Below are positions 1 to 8,275 of a stretch of DNA of 64,000 bases, piece by piece; position 1 is the first letter of the stretch; each line of letters starts with the position of its first letter. A program made the position numbers and the translations under genes. The notes beneath the pieces were generated by a model that saw only the letters and a program-made list of their open reading frames with translations, made no database searches and was not told the DNA's origin. Location of the stretch: NCBI GenBank assembly GCA_026394015.1, contig JAPKZA010000275.1, positions 1-64,000 of the forward strand. Direction: 5' to 3'. The DNA comes from Acidobacteriota bacterium. Its GTDB lineage: Bacteria > Acidobacteriota > Terriglobia > Bryobacterales > Bryobacteraceae.

Positions 1-145
1 GCGGCGGAAGTCGCCCTCCGGGCTCCCCCCGCCGCCCCGGAACCCATTGTGTCTTTCATCTCTTCTGCCATTCCTATTAGTCTCCTTGGATCTCGATCAT
101 TAAGCCAACCTTGTGTCCAAGAAAACCGGGTCCCCTATACGCGCT

Positions 146-373
146 TCACGCGGCGGGCAGTGAGAAAGGTTCGCGGATGACATCCGCGGTGCCAATGGTT
201 TCCTCAGCGAGGACACGATTGGCTTCCATCACCATTGCGGCGGCTTCCTTGAGATTCTCGCGCGCCTCATCGAGAGTTGCGCCTTGGGTGTTGGCACCGG
301 GCAGTTCTTCAATGAAGCCAACAAAACCCTCCGCAACTTTCATGTAGATCGCTGTGAGTTTGAGCGGCGGCAT
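146..373 (-). CDS. HicB-family antitoxin (type II TA)
   Basis: 75 aa, MPPLKLTAIYMKVAEGFVGFIEELPGANTQGATLDEARENLKEAAAMVMEANR; HicB-like fold pattern (E-LPG-x-TQGxTLdEArENLkEA). Confidence 0.8.
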   Translation of the reverse strand: MPPLKLTAIYMKVAEGFVGFIEELPGANTQGATLDEARENLKEAAAMVMEANRVLAEETIGTADVIREPFSLPAA

Positions 374-451
374 GCCTCGATAGTACCTCGGGCCGGTCGT
401 TCGTAATCGTTAGTTGTTTCGCGGGGCTTTAGCCGCTCCTGGGCGAAATAC

Positions 452-506
452 GGGCCTGTGGCGCAGTTGGAAGAGGTCAAGGGTTCGAATCCCTTCAGGT
501 CCACCA
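452..506 (+). pseudogene. internally deleted tRNA remnant (acceptor stem, 5' D-arm, T-arm and CCA retained; anticodon arm missing)
   Basis: GGGCCTGTGGCGCAGTTGG|AAGAGGTCAAGGGTTCGAATCCCTTCAGGTCCACCA: acceptor GGGCCTG/CAGGTCC pairs, T-arm AAGGG-TTCGAAT-CCCTT intact, total 55 nt. Confidence 0.8.
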
Positions 507-631
507 AAATCCCTCAAAGACATGGTACTTGCGGGAAGCGAGTCGGTGGCGCAACCCCCCTCAACGTAATCCTAATCGTAGCTCCAACAACACCTACGTG
601 TGGGAAACTATGAGTAGGAGTCGCGTTAGCC

Positions 632-955
632 TTGAGCCCCGCTGCCAAACAAATCGTCTCGAACTTAATAGGCGTGCTCGTGGAGGCTGCCCACCCCAAA
701 CGCATCATCCTCTTCGGTTCTCAAGCCAGAGGCGATGCCTCTCCTCGCAGCGATTTCGACATCATGGTCGTGGAGGATAAGCCAGCCGACCGGTTCGCAG
801 AGATGGTCCGCCTGAATCGTCTCCTTCGCTCGTTCGATATCGCCGTCGATCTCCTGGTCGTCAGCGGCGATCAGTTTCAATATTGGCGGGAGACTCCCGG
901 CAACGTCTATTACGAGGCCGCCACCGACGGCCAGGTCCTCTATGAAGCGGCGTGA
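632..955 (+). CDS. MNT-type nucleotidyltransferase (HEPN/MNT TA, antitoxin)
   Basis: GSQARGDASPRSDFDIMVV motif; overlaps downstream HEPN ORF. Confidence 0.85.
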   Translation: MSPAAKQIVSNLIGVLVEAAHPKRIILFGSQARGDASPRSDFDIMVVEDKPADRFAEMVRLNRLLRSFDIAVDLLVVSGDQFQYWRETPGNVYYEAATDGQVLYEAA

Positions 956-1274
956 ACAGGCCTTGCTCTTTCTGCGCAAGGCTGGTCAGGATGAATCCTT
1001 GCTGGATGCGGTCCTTGAAAACGGCAGCGTGGGCGACGAGGTCATCGGCTTCCACTGTCAGCAGGCGGCGGAGAAGATGTTGAAGGCATTGCTGTCCGAC
1101 TTGGGGACCATGTTCCACAAGACCCACGAATTAGGCGCCTTGATGGATTCTCACGCACGGTCCGGCGCTCCGTTGCCGGACGAGTTTGAAAATTTGGACA
1201 GGCTCACGCCGTTTGGTACGGTGTATCGGTACGAATACAGCGACGAGAAAAAGATTGGTTCTATTCACGTTTAG
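942..1274 (+). CDS. HEPN domain protein (HEPN/MNT toxin), C-terminus appears short
   Basis: VIGFHCQQAAEKMLKALLSDLG...HKTHELGALM; ends abruptly at YEYSDEKKIGSIHV. Confidence 0.75.
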   Translation: MKRREQALLFLRKAGQDESLLDAVLENGSVGDEVIGFHCQQAAEKMLKALLSDLGTMFHKTHELGALMDSHARSGAPLPDEFENLDRLTPFGTVYRYEYSDEKKIGSIHV

Positions 1275-1298
1275 CCTCCCCCTTAGTGTCAGATTTTA

Positions 1299-1696
1299 TC
1301 AGAAGTAGTTGTGCCACCCGCCAAAACAAGGGCCCCAAATGCTTCTGCCACATCGTTCGGATACCCGCGGAAGGAGTAGGCACTGGAGACGAGACGGAAG
1401 CCCTAGGAAGCGCAGCCGCCCAACAACCGGCTTGCCCAGCTTTAGCTTTGCGGGCTCGCAAAACACCATGAGGTCCGCGTAGGTAAGCATCTCTTGCGAC
1501 CCTGTTTCAAACAGCACGTCGCTTCCTCGCACCACATGTTCGCGTCCGCGGAGAGCCAAGTACAGCCCTCACTGTCTGTGACGAGACCGGCGAAGTACAT
1601 ATGCTTGGTCTCGGAACGCTCTTCTTGCTGTAGGAACTCCTCGACGGAGGTCCAGGGAAGGTGCGGTGCTACCGTAGGTTCTAGTATCCCAGCTTG
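1299..1696 (-). pseudogene. Uma2-family (DUF820) endonuclease-like remnant
   Basis: Minus-strand translation gives PTVAPHLPWTSVEEFLQQEERSETKHMYFAGLVT in one frame, then LALRGREHVVRGSDVLFETGSQEMLTYADLMVFCEPAK in another; intervening segment missing. Confidence 0.65.
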
Positions 1697-2796
1697 ACGA
1701 TGCCCTGCTTGCTACCGCTGACGGCACCGTCGCGGAGCCATTCCAGAGACGCCTGGAAAAGCAGGAGATGGTTCTTTTCCCATAACGCGTTATGCGAAGC
1801 GCAGCCGAGGTCGAGGAAGACTTTGTCTTTGGCTCCGAAGTCGTCGTAGAGGGCCTTCACGCCGGCGGGCAGGGCTTGTTTGTCGAGCGCGGCGGCGACG
1901 AAGAGGGTGGGAGTCTGCATCTTCCTGACTACGGTTTCGTTCCAGCCCCAGGTGGTGACCAGCGGGGCTCGGCGGACGCCGGGGCCCCAGGTGAAGGCTT
2001 GGGGGTCCGAGGCGAGCATGTCAGCCCAGACGGCCTCGCGGGCTTTGGGGTCTACTTGGTCGGGGCAGCCGAGTTGGCGGTTCCAATTGGCGTCGAGCTC
2101 GAGCCGGGATTGGGTGGCGAAGGCGGGGCCTTTGGCCGGGACTTGGGCGGGGGCTTCGAGCGGGGCGCCTCGGCGATAGGCGGGGGCGAGGAGGACGAGT
2201 TTGTTCACTTTGTCGGGATGGTGGGCGGTGTAGCCGCCGGCGCGGGGGCCGCCGAGCGACCAACCGATGAGGTCGACTTTGGCGGCGCGGGTGTGGAGGC
2301 GGAGGTAGTCGACGACGGTGCCGATGTCGTTCCAGTCGGAGGCTAGGGTCGTCATCTGCTGGCCGTAGGTGGGGACGCAGACCTTGTCAAAGAGGGCTTT
2401 TTGTTGGTCTTCAGCCAGGTTGCAGGGATCGTTCATGGCCAGGGGACGGGTGGAGCGGCCGTAGCCGGTCATGTCCATGGCGAAGACGTCGTAGCCGGCG
2501 CGGGCGAGGAAGGCCATCCAACTGTAGTCCTGATAGGGGACGTCGAAGGCGACCTCGGAGGGGGTGCCGGCTCCGTGAATGAACAAGATGACTTTGGCTC
2601 CGCCGCCGCGCATGGGGGTTCCGGCTTGGACCACTTCGCGGACGTAGATCTGCGTGGTTTGGCCGGTGATGGCGGGGACGGTGGATTTCACGGGGACATA
2701 ATGATCGAGCCGCAGGAGCCGGCGGCTGTCGTCGCCGAAGCAGAGGGAGCTGAGGATTAAGCCCAGGATCAAGCCAGAGACGGCCGTGTTACGCAT
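1681..2796 (-). CDS. secreted alpha/beta hydrolase
   Basis: Signal-peptide-like N-term, HGAGTPSEVAFD, GWSLGGPRAGGY nucleophile elbow. Start 2796 or 2826. Confidence 0.85.
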   Translation of the reverse strand: MRNTAVSGLILGLILSSLCFGDDSRRLLRLDHYVPVKSTVPAITGQTTQIYVREVVQAGTPMRGGGAKVILFIHGAGTPSEVAFDVPYQDYSWMAFLARAGYDVFAMDMTGYGRSTRPLAMNDPCNLAEDQQKALFDKVCVPTYGQQMTTLASDWNDIGTVVDYLRLHTRAAKVDLIGWSLGGPRAGGYTAHHPDKVNKLVLLAPAYRRGAPLEAPAQVPAKGPAFATQSRLELDANWNRQLGCPDQVDPKAREAVWADMLASDPQAFTWGPGVRRAPLVTTWGWNETVVRKMQTPTLFVAAALDKQALPAGVKALYDDFGAKDKVFLDLGCASHNALWEKNHLLLFQASLEWLRDGAVSGSKQGIVKLGY

Positions 2797-4222
2797 GGAG
2801 ATACTATACTTTGGTTTGGCACACAATTTATTCGCGTTCGATAACAGCTATGCCCGGGAGTTAGAGGGCTGCTATGCGGCGGGGGCGGCGGCACAGGTTC
2901 CGGCTCCGCGGATGGTGAAGTTGAACCGGGGTTTGGCAGCCGAGTTGGGGCTGGACGCGGAGGCGCTCGACTCGGAGGCCGGGGCCGCGATTTTCGCTGG
3001 CAATACGGTGCCGGACGGGGCGTTCGTGCTGGCGCAGGCTTATGCGGGGCACCAGTTCGGCCATTTCGTGCCGCAGTTGGGCGATGGGCGGGCGCTGTTG
3101 TTGGGCGAGGTGATCGACGTCCATGGCCGGCGGCGGGATCTGCATTTGAAGGGTTCGGGGCGGACGGCGTTTTCGCGGGGCGGAGACGGGAAGGCGGGTT
3201 TGGGGCCGGTGTTGCGGGAGTATCTGCTGGGCGAGGCGATGCATGGGTTGGGGATACCGACGACGCGGGCCTTGGCGGCGGTCACGACGGGGGAGAGGGT
3301 GGTTCGGGAAGTGCCGCTGCCGGGGGCGGTTCTGACGCGGGTGGCGGCGAGCCATATTCGGGTGGGCACGTTTCAGTTCTTCGCTTCGCGCGGGGATACA
3401 GAGAGGCTGCGGCTGTTGGCGGACTATACGATGCGGCGGCACTATCCGGGGGTTACGGGCTACCTGGGGTTGCTGGGGGCGGTGATTGACGCGCAGGCTT
3501 CACTGCTCGCGCGGTGGATGCACGTGGGTTTTATTCACGGGGTGATGAACACCGACAACATGGCGATTTCGGGGGAGACGATTGACTATGGGCCTTGCGC
3601 GTTTCTCGATGGCTACAAGGCGTTGACGGTGTTTAGTTCGATTGATCGGGGTGGGCGGTATGCGTATGGACAACAGCCGGAGATTGCGTTGTGGAATTTG
3701 GCTCGGTTTGCAGAGACGTTGTTGCCGCTGATCGGCGGGGATGTGGAGGCGGCGACGGCGGAGTTGCAGCGGTTTGGGGATCTGTATGAACGCTACTGGG
3801 AGCGGGGGATGCGGGCGAAGTTAGGCTTGTTGACGGAGGAGGCGGGGGACGCGGAGTTGGCGCGGGGGTTGTTGCAGACGATGGAAGCGGGGGGGATGGA
3901 CTATACGCAGACGTTTCGAGGATTGGGGCGGGGGGTTGACGTGGGAGCTTGGGGGGAGAAGTGGCGGGCGCGGTTGGCGCGGGAGGGGGCGACGCCGGAG
4001 GGGCGGGCGGAGGCGATGGAGCGGGTGAACCCGGTGTACATTGCGCGGAATCATCAGGTGGAGGCGGCGTTGGCGGCGGCGACGGAGCGGGCTGATTTGG
4101 GGCCGTTTGAGACGTTGTGCGAGGTATTGGCGGCGCCGTTTACGGAGCGGGCGGGGTGGGAGGGGTATGCGGCGCCGGCGCCGGGGGGGAACGTGGGTTA
4201 CAAGACTTTTTGCGGGACATGA
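2786..4222 (+). CDS. selO: SelO/YdiU (UPF0061) protein adenylyltransferase family; true start probably slightly downstream of 2786
   Basis: YAGHQFGHFVPQLGDGRALLLGEV, HLKGSGRTAFSRGGDGKA, NTDNMAISGETIDYGPCAF. Confidence 0.9.
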   Translation: MLRMEILYFGLAHNLFAFDNSYARELEGCYAAGAAAQVPAPRMVKLNRGLAAELGLDAEALDSEAGAAIFAGNTVPDGAFVLAQAYAGHQFGHFVPQLGDGRALLLGEVIDVHGRRRDLHLKGSGRTAFSRGGDGKAGLGPVLREYLLGEAMHGLGIPTTRALAAVTTGERVVREVPLPGAVLTRVAASHIRVGTFQFFASRGDTERLRLLADYTMRRHYPGVTGYLGLLGAVIDAQASLLARWMHVGFIHGVMNTDNMAISGETIDYGPCAFLDGYKALTVFSSIDRGGRYAYGQQPEIALWNLARFAETLLPLIGGDVEAATAELQRFGDLYERYWERGMRAKLGLLTEEAGDAELARGLLQTMEAGGMDYTQTFRGLGRGVDVGAWGEKWRARLAREGATPEGRAEAMERVNPVYIARNHQVEAALAAATERADLGPFETLCEVLAAPFTERAGWEGYAAPAPGGNVGYKTFCGT

Positions 4223-4247
4223 GGGGTGGTGGGATATCATACGGCTT

Positions 4248-5294
4248 ATGCCGAATTTTCCGATTGCAGTGCTGCCAGGTGATGGGATTGGCCCCGATGT
4301 GGTGGCGGAGGGGTTGAAGGTGTTGCGGGCGGTGGAGGCCAAGCTGACCGGGGTGACTTTTTCGACGAAAGAGTTCTCGGTGGGGGCCGGGGAGTTTTTG
4401 AAGAGCGGGGATCCGCTGCCGCCGGATACATTCGCTCAGATTGCCGAGCATTCGACGATTCTGTTGGGAGCGATGGGGATTCCGAACGTCCGGTGGCCGG
4501 ACGGGCGGGAGATGGCGCCGCAGATCGACATTCGCGAGAAGCTTGACCTTTACTGCGGGCTGCGACCGATTGTGTTGTATCACCCGGACGATACGCCGAT
4601 CAAGGGCAAGACGGTGATCGATTTCGCCTTGGTGCGGGAGTCGACCGAGGGGCTGTTTGTTTCGCGGCTCGATCCGTATTCGTTGGATGCGGACCAGGTG
4701 ACGGACCGGTTGCGGATTACGCGGGCGGGGGCGGAGCGGGTGATCCGATCGGCGTTTCGGATTGCGGCTTTGCGGCGGAAGAAGGTCACCTTGGTGGACA
4801 AGGCGAACGTGCTGCCGACGATGGCTTATTTTCGGAGCATCTTTGACCAGATCGCGGCGGAGTTTCCGGAGATCTCGACGGAGCGGGTTTACGTCGATGC
4901 TTGCGCGCTGTACCTGGTGCAGCGGCCGGAGAGTTTTGACGTGATGGTGACCGAGAACATGTTCGGGGACATTTTGTCAGACCTGGCAGCGGCGCTCGTG
5001 GGGGGGATGGGGATGGCTCCGTCAGCCGATATTGGCGATGAGCACGCGGTGTTTCAGCCGTCGCATGGTTCGGCCCCGGACATTGCGGGGAAAGGGATCG
5101 CGAACCCGGTGGCGACGATTTTGTCGGTGGCTCTGATGCTGGATTGGCTGGACCACCCGGAGACGCGGCGGGGCGGCGACATGATTCGGGCGGCGGTAAG
5201 CAAGGTCTTTGCGGACAGAACCGCCCGCACATCCGACATGGGAGGGACGCTATCGACGACGGCGATGGGCGACCGCGTGGTTGCGGCGCTGTAG
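4248..5294 (+). CDS. isocitrate/isopropylmalate dehydrogenase family protein
   Basis: MPNFPIAVLPGDGIGPDVVAEGL; VTENMFGDILSDLAAALVGGMGMAPSA. Start taken at ATG 4248 rather than ORF-track 4041. Confidence 0.9.
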   Translation: MPNFPIAVLPGDGIGPDVVAEGLKVLRAVEAKLTGVTFSTKEFSVGAGEFLKSGDPLPPDTFAQIAEHSTILLGAMGIPNVRWPDGREMAPQIDIREKLDLYCGLRPIVLYHPDDTPIKGKTVIDFALVRESTEGLFVSRLDPYSLDADQVTDRLRITRAGAERVIRSAFRIAALRRKKVTLVDKANVLPTMAYFRSIFDQIAAEFPEISTERVYVDACALYLVQRPESFDVMVTENMFGDILSDLAAALVGGMGMAPSADIGDEHAVFQPSHGSAPDIAGKGIANPVATILSVALMLDWLDHPETRRGGDMIRAAVSKVFADRTARTSDMGGTLSTTAMGDRVVAAL

Positions 5295-5296
5295 CT

Positions 5297-5557
5297 CTAG
5301 CGACCGAAGTAGTCGGCGTTGATTTTGGTGAACTCGTTCCACTTCTCTGGGAGATCGTCGAGAGCGAAGATAGCCGAGACGGGGCAGACGGGGACGCAGG
5401 CGCCGCAATCGATGCACTCGACAGGGTCGATGTTCAGGATCGTGACTTCCTCGAAACGGGCGTCATCTTTCTTGGGATGGATGCAGTCTACGGGGCAAGC
5501 GTCTACGCAAGCAGAATCCTTGGTGCCCACACAGGGCTCAGCGATCACATATGCCAT
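5297..5557 (-). CDS. 4Fe-4S ferredoxin
   Basis: 86 aa; CVDACPVDCI and CIDCGACVPVCPV cluster motifs. Confidence 0.93.
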   Translation of the reverse strand: MAYVIAEPCVGTKDSACVDACPVDCIHPKKDDARFEEVTILNIDPVECIDCGACVPVCPVSAIFALDDLPEKWNEFTKINADYFGR

Positions 5558-5623
5558 GTTTTGTTTGTACCACAGGCCCCACGGATCTCACAATTTCGTT
5601 AGAGTAGAGAGCTCAGGAATCGC

Positions 5624-6553
5624 ATGAAAATCGTCGTTTTGGATGGCTACTGTTTGAACCCGGGGGACTTGACCTGGACGGGGTTAGAGGCTTGGGGAGA
5701 GGTGACGGTGTACGACCGGACGCCTCCGGAGCTTTTGCAGGAACGGGCGGCGGGGGCGGAGGTGTTATTGACGAACAAGACGCCGTTGGGGCGGGCGGAG
5801 ATGGCGGAGTTGGGGGCGTTGCGGTACATCGGGGTGTTGGCGACCGGATACAACGTGGTGGACGTGGGGGCGGCGGCGGAGCGGGGCGTGGTGGTGACGA
5901 ATGTGCCGACGTACGGGACGGATTCGGTGGCGCAGTTGACGATTGCGCTGTTGCTGGAGCTTTGTCACCAGGTGGGGATGCACAATGCGGCGGTGCGGGC
6001 GGGGGAATGGACGGCGAGCGCGGATTGGAGCTTTTGGAAGTCTCCGCAGGTGGAGTTGGCGGGGAAGACGCTGGGCTGTATTGGGTATGGGCGGATTGGG
6101 GCGCAGACGGGACGAATTGCGGAAGCGATGGGGATGCGGGTGGTGGTGCATCGGCGCTCGGGCGGGATGGCTTTGGAGGGGTTGCTGGAGGAGAGCGATG
6201 TGGTGAGCTTACACTGCCCGCTGTTTCCGGAAACCCGGGGGATCATTCGTGCATCAACTCTACAGCGAATGAAGCCTTCGGCCTTTCTATTGAACACCTC
6301 TCGCGGCCCGCTGGTGGTGGAAGAGGATTTAGCGGATGCTCTGAACGCGGGAACGATCGCCGGTGCAGGTGTTGACGTCCTTAGCGTGGAGCCTCCGGCC
6401 GGGGGCTCGCCGTTGTTTTCGGCTAAGAATTGCGTGATTACGCCGCATATCGCTTGGGCGACCCGCGAGGCGCGGGGGAGGTTGATGGACGTGGCAGTGG
6501 AGAACCTGGCTTCGTTTGCGCGGCAATCGCCGCGGAATGTGGTGTCGCGATGA
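5624..6553 (+). CDS. D-2-hydroxyacid dehydrogenase (glycerate dehydrogenase-like)
   Basis: GKTLGCIGYGRIGAQTGRIA; LHCPLFPETRGIIRASTLQRMKPSAFLLNTSRGPLV. Confidence 0.92.
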   Translation: MKIVVLDGYCLNPGDLTWTGLEAWGEVTVYDRTPPELLQERAAGAEVLLTNKTPLGRAEMAELGALRYIGVLATGYNVVDVGAAAERGVVVTNVPTYGTDSVAQLTIALLLELCHQVGMHNAAVRAGEWTASADWSFWKSPQVELAGKTLGCIGYGRIGAQTGRIAEAMGMRVVVHRRSGGMALEGLLEESDVVSLHCPLFPETRGIIRASTLQRMKPSAFLLNTSRGPLVVEEDLADALNAGTIAGAGVDVLSVEPPAGGSPLFSAKNCVITPHIAWATREARGRLMDVAVENLASFARQSPRNVVSR

Positions 6554-7167
6554 ACCCGATGCTTTTGGTGCTGCTTTCGTTGCCGCCGAGTGCGGGGATG
6601 GAGTTCGACGCGTATGTTACGCGGGCGGAGTCGCAGTTGAGCGAGAGGACGGGGGTGACGCGGGAGGTGAAGGGTGGGCTGATCCACGACTGGTCGGCGG
6701 AGAAGTTCATCGCCAACCGGACGCCGGAGCAGGTGGTGAAGCTTTTGCAGAGTTACGATCGCTACCGGGATGTTTATCCGGAGGTGACGGAGTCGCGGTT
6801 GATTTCTCGGGAGGGGAATCGATTTCGGGCGGCGCTGCAACTGAAGCGGAAGAAGGTGTTGACGGTAATCCTGAACACCGAGTACGAGGTGGATTATCAG
6901 GCGCTGGATGGCGGAGGGTGGCGGGTGATGTCTCGGAGTACGAAGGTGGAGGAGGCGGGCGGGGGCGACCATGGGTTTCTGTGGCGGCTGAATTCATATT
7001 GGACGATCACGCCGGCGCAAGGCGGGGTAAAGGTGCAGTGCCGGTCGATTTCGATGTCGCGCGATGTACCGCATGGGTTGGGTTGGGCGGTAAGGCCACT
7101 GGTGCGGGATATGCCGCGGGAGTCATTGGAAACGATGTTGGCGGCGACGGCGAAAGCGTTAGAGTAG
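6550..7167 (+). CDS. hypothetical, SRPBCC/START-like secreted protein
   Basis: ATGA overlap with upstream stop; LLQSYDRYRDVYPEVTESRLISREGNRFRAALQLKRKKVLTVILNTEYEV. Confidence 0.65.
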   Translation: MNPMLLVLLSLPPSAGMEFDAYVTRAESQLSERTGVTREVKGGLIHDWSAEKFIANRTPEQVVKLLQSYDRYRDVYPEVTESRLISREGNRFRAALQLKRKKVLTVILNTEYEVDYQALDGGGWRVMSRSTKVEEAGGGDHGFLWRLNSYWTITPAQGGVKVQCRSISMSRDVPHGLGWAVRPLVRDMPRESLETMLAATAKALE

Positions 7168-7171
7168 AGGC

Positions 7172-8176
7172 TTGGCCCTTTTTGACCATCCGCATCGTCG
7201 GTTTAACCCGTTAACGGGGGAATGGGTTTTGGTTTCGCCGCATCGGATGAAGCGGCCGTGGCAGGGGCAGGTGGAGACGGTCCCGGTGTCCGCATCGGCA
7301 GTTTACGAGCCGGGGTGCTACTTGTGTCCGGGGAATGAGCGGCTAGGGGGGGCCCGGAATCCGGAATATCGGGGGGCATACGTTTTTGAAAACGACTTTG
7401 CGGCGCTGTATCCGGAGACTCCGGCGGGTAACATGTCGGAGGGGGGGTTGTTGCTGGCGGAGGCGGAGGCAGGGCGATGCCGGGTGGTTTGTTTTTCTCC
7501 GGACCACAGTTTGACGCTGGCGCGGATGGCGGTGGAGGGTGTCAGGGAGGTGGTGGATTTGTGGTGCCGGGAGTTTGCGGCGCTGGGAGCGGAGCGGGAG
7601 ATTGGGGCGGTGCAGATCTTCGAGAACCGGGGGGAGATGATGGGGTGCAGCAATGCGCATCCGCATGGGCAGATTTGGTGCACGGCGAGCGTACCGAATG
7701 AGTTGGCGAAAGAGGTTCGGGCGATGGAGCGGCCGTTGTTGATGGAGTATTTGGCGTTGGAGGTGCGGGAGCAGGTTCGAGTGGTGTGTGCGAACGATCA
7801 CTTTGTGGCGGTGGTGCCGTTTTGGGCGGTTTGGCCGTTCGAGATTTTGTTGTTGCCGCGGCGTCACTTTACGGGGTTCGACGAGATGCGACCGCTGGAG
7901 CAGGGGGCGCTGGCAGGAATTCTAAAAGAAATCGGGCAGCGATATGACGGTCTTTTTGGGGTGCCGTTTCCTTATTCGATGGGGTTCCATCAACGGCCGG
8001 TGGACGGGGGAAGTTATAAAAACTTTACTTGGCACGGGCACTACTACCCGCCGCTGTTGCGGGGGGCTACGGTGCGTAAGTTTATGGTGGGATTCGAGAT
8101 GCTAGGCGGGCCGCAGCGGGATTTAACACCGGAGGCGGCGGCGGAGCGGCTGCGCGGGGTGGCGGTAGGGGGGTAA
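7172..8176 (+). CDS. galT: galactose-1-phosphate uridylyltransferase
   Basis: HRRFNPLTGEWVLVSPHR; NRGEMMGCSNAHPHGQIWCT (HPHxQ motif). Start is TTG. Confidence 0.92.
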   Translation: MALFDHPHRRFNPLTGEWVLVSPHRMKRPWQGQVETVPVSASAVYEPGCYLCPGNERLGGARNPEYRGAYVFENDFAALYPETPAGNMSEGGLLLAEAEAGRCRVVCFSPDHSLTLARMAVEGVREVVDLWCREFAALGAEREIGAVQIFENRGEMMGCSNAHPHGQIWCTASVPNELAKEVRAMERPLLMEYLALEVREQVRVVCANDHFVAVVPFWAVWPFEILLLPRRHFTGFDEMRPLEQGALAGILKEIGQRYDGLFGVPFPYSMGFHQRPVDGGSYKNFTWHGHYYPPLLRGATVRKFMVGFEMLGGPQRDLTPEAAAERLRGVAVGG

Positions 8177-8198
8177 TGTAGGCTCTACCCAACTTTAG

Positions 8199-8266
8199 TA
8201 CTGCAAGGATGCAGAAATTCAGGATGATATCCTGAAGATGCAAGACTTTTGCAGTATTTTTGGAGG
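8199..8266 (+). promoter_or_regulatory. structured 5' leader: nested hairpins followed by T5 and Shine-Dalgarno
   Basis: TACTGCAA (8199-8206)/TTGCAGTA (8249-8256) enclosing TTCAGGAT-GAT-ATCCTGAA (8218-8236), then TTTTT and GGAGG, 9 nt before ATG 8276. Confidence 0.6.
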
Positions 8267-8275
8267 AACGAGAGC

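Noticed and set aside
1-71. Partial minus-strand ORF MAEEMKDTMGSGAAGGARRATSAA running off the window
   Set aside because: Only 23 codons visible, low complexity; cannot be supported.
4200-4222. Selenocysteine (TGA) at the SelO C-terminus
   Set aside because: The codons read TTT TGC GGG ACA TGA: Cys is encoded and TGA is the normal stop.
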